Shown one piece after another: positions 62,753 to 64,000 of a stretch of 64,000 bases of DNA. Every line of letters starts with the position of its first letter. The first letter of the stretch is position 1. Source of the stretch: JAFLTL01 sp964389525 (lineage in GTDB: Bacteria; Bacteroidota; Bacteroidia; Bacteroidales; Muribaculaceae). The notes below the pieces were generated by a model. It saw only the letters and a program-made list of their open reading frames with translations, did no database searches and had not been told where the DNA came from. The stretch covers positions 62,001 to 126,000 of the forward strand of contig CAYMEX010000006.1 in the NCBI GenBank assembly GCA_964389525.1, in the 5' to 3' direction. Made by a program: the position numbers and the translations under genes.

Positions 62753-64000
62753 TTACTTCGCTTTTGATTGTAAATAATCTGAGGGAGTCCAAATTGTGAA
62801 TCCATTATTTTTAAAGACCCTTTCACTTTGACTATTAAAGGGGAAGAATACTGCTTTTTCTGAAACTACGCCTAACTCAGCTTCTGCGATAACAGTTCCT
62901 GAATCATCCTGAATAACGAACCCCTCCTCTGAATTAAATTCTATACCATGAATTAGCAAAAAGCGAACTACGGCATGGAGGCTCTCATCATAATGTTTAA
63001 GAATAGCTTTTAAATAATCGGATTCATTCTCTAAATTTTCCTCTTCGTTTTGAGGTGTAATCGTGTATTTTATGGCTTCTGCTCGATATTCTTCTATAAA
63101 AGCTTTCGGAAGCATTACGTTTTTATACTCAATTAGACTTTTAAACATATTTGCGACTTTAGCCAATTCAAAGCCAGCATGTCCACATCCAACCGGAGTA
63201 ATTAGGAATGTAAGTTGCCTATTGGCATGAACGTAATCTATAAAGCGTTTGATTGCTTTATCTAAATCGCTAATGTCAAACCCTTTTGTCGGCAATGCAT
63301 AACAATTTCCAGTTGGTCCGTCAATCACACCTACTTTAGCGCCAAACTTATTGGCTGCCAGCCCAGCAGCTCCATATCTTTGTGATCCTCTTCTATCGGT
63401 ACCGAACACAAACACTTGATTGGGTCTCAAATTGAAAATATGATTTGGCGTAAACCTATCATAAGATTCAAGAAGTTTCATACTCTCAATTTGAACCGTC
63501 TGCTTTGGTTTCTTTCTGCTATCAGTTAGAGCTCGACAAACATCCATTTGAGTATTAATATTCACCGCTTTCACTTCTGTCTCTAAATTTTTTTCAACAG
63601 AATAGCTACTCAATTCCTCGCTCAAGAAAGGATTGAGGTTTAACTTTATTGCCAAATCAATAATGTCTATATTGGAAATATTAGTGGATTCACATGTTAT
63701 ATCTTCTATTTTATCGATGAAGTGAGTATTGTCGGTTATATGCAGCCAACTTTTCACCTTGGAAGATAGTTGATTGTCAAGAGAGATTGTTTGATTAAAC
63801 ACGATAATCGTTGGAATATCCATAATCCATCGTCGGTCTATATTAAGTTCTTTTAACCCTTTTCTTAATGACGAATGATTAACTCTTGCTTGTTGATATA
63901 CCGTTTTGCGAGAACCTCCTTTGATTACAACTCCATTGGAAGTCCAATCACCATTTTCGCATGCAACTATGTTACCACCATAATTCTTAAATTCAATAGC
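62753..64000 (-). CDS. NERD-domain and A1S_2505-like protein (5' end outside window)
   Basis: The frame is open to the window edge, so at least 415 residues are visible and the first Met at 63823 is not the true start. The edge-proximal part reads AIEFKNYGGNIVACENGDWTSNG and VYQQARVNHSSLRKGL, a NERD nuclease-related domain with the E-x-K pair in IEFKNY. About visible residues 195-310 carry the A1S_2505-type block VFVFGTDRRGSQRYGAAGLAANKFGA, CYALPTKGF and ITPVGCGHAGF, a fold akin to macro or nucleotide-binding domains. A C-terminal 100-residue region is unknown. It is the earliest visible gene of the operon and ends two bases before the helicase. Confidence 0.8.
   Translation of the reverse strand, partial: AIEFKNYGGNIVACENGDWTSNGVVIKGGSRKTVYQQARVNHSSLRKGLKELNIDRRWIMDIPTIIVFNQTISLDNQLSSKVKSWLHITDNTHFIDKIEDITCESTNISNIDIIDLAIKLNLNPFLSEELSSYSVEKNLETEVKAVNINTQMDVCRALTDSRKKPKQTVQIESMKLLESYDRFTPNHIFNLRPNQVFVFGTDRRGSQRYGAAGLAANKFGAKVGVIDGPTGNCYALPTKGFDISDLDKAIKRFIDYVHANRQLTFLITPVGCGHAGFELAKVANMFKSLIEYKNVMLPKAFIEEYRAEAIKYTITPQNEEENLENESDYLKAILKHYDESLHAVVRFLLIHGIEFNSEEGFVIQDDSGTVIAEAELGVVSEKAVFFPFNSQSERVFKNNGFTIWTPSDYLQSKAK

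Larger units (their letters stand above)
52730..64000. mobile_element. Probable second element in tandem at tRNA-Leu (runs off the window)
   Basis: DNA after attR stays AT-rich, holds only unusual accessory genes, and starts with features that mirror the first element's left end: a hairpin right after the core, then paired short repeats. No third core copy or integrase is seen before 64000, so the far end would be outside. It could instead be a fixed genomic island. Confidence 0.45.

Noticed and set aside
1..64000. CRISPR array, rRNA genes or prophage structural genes
   Set aside because: No regularly spaced direct repeats, no rRNA sequence and no phage head or tail proteins were seen.

Overview
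The window looks like a chromosome segment of a gut Bacteroidales bacterium, most likely of the Muribaculaceae type. Support comes from Bacteroidota-type promoters (TTTG, about 20 bases, TAnnTTTG), a lipoprotein TamA (TamL) next to TamB, a fused BioG-BioC protein, a GH92 mannosidase, and Bacteroides-style mobilization genes. The species call is inference. The left 36.7 kb is GC-rich core genome; the right 27 kb contains AT-rich accessory DNA built up at one tRNA gene.

Core part, left to right. A partial LysM lytic transglycosylase diverges from an oxalate-use cluster (formyl-CoA:oxalate CoA-transferase, oxalyl-CoA decarboxylase and an AEC-family permease, with a 96-bp MITE-like repeat before the permease). 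Then follow, all on the minus strand: a Nudix hydrolase; a secreted GH92 glycosidase; arginine genes (GNAT acyltransferase, argG, argC); a tiny 51-residue protein; a coiled-coil lipoprotein; a block of housekeeping genes (rsmI, an unknown Ala/Pro-rich protein, PBP4 dacB, RNase Z, mgtE, rsmA, yraN); a second secreted glycosidase; tamL-tamB; the Trk/Ktr potassium system; and the biotin cluster bioA-bioF-bioGC-bioD, which has no bioB here.

At 36775 a tRNA-Leu(CAG) gene is the target of an integrated mobilizable element of 15.9 kb. Its ends are a 17-bp direct repeat of the tRNA 3' end (36842-36858 and 52713-52729). The element carries an excisionase-like HTH protein, a RepA-like ATPase, a TOPRIM primase, a DUF3408 protein, a MobC-like protein, a relaxase, and a tyrosine integrase broken by one frameshift. 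It has no conjugation genes, so it would depend on a helper. Its cargo is defence-like: an unfamiliar 562-residue protein with a PD-(D/E)xK motif beside the left end, and an Eco57I-like restriction-modification system (controller, combined endonuclease-methylase, second methylase).

Beyond the right attachment site, a different pair of short repeats suggests a second, tandem element that runs off the window. It carries a tightly packed five-gene minus-strand operon: a NERD-domain protein with an A1S_2505/macro-like domain (partial at the window edge), a 1381-residue superfamily 1 helicase with an IF2-N-like start, a 1473-residue protein with about 23 W-rich repeats ending in a DarT-like ADP-ribosyltransferase domain, a 184-residue unknown protein, and a DarG-like macrodomain protein. 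I read this as a candidate undescribed antiphage system in which a very large DarT-type toxin is joined to helicase and nuclease partners and held in check by a DarG-type macrodomain. This is the strongest novelty in the window.
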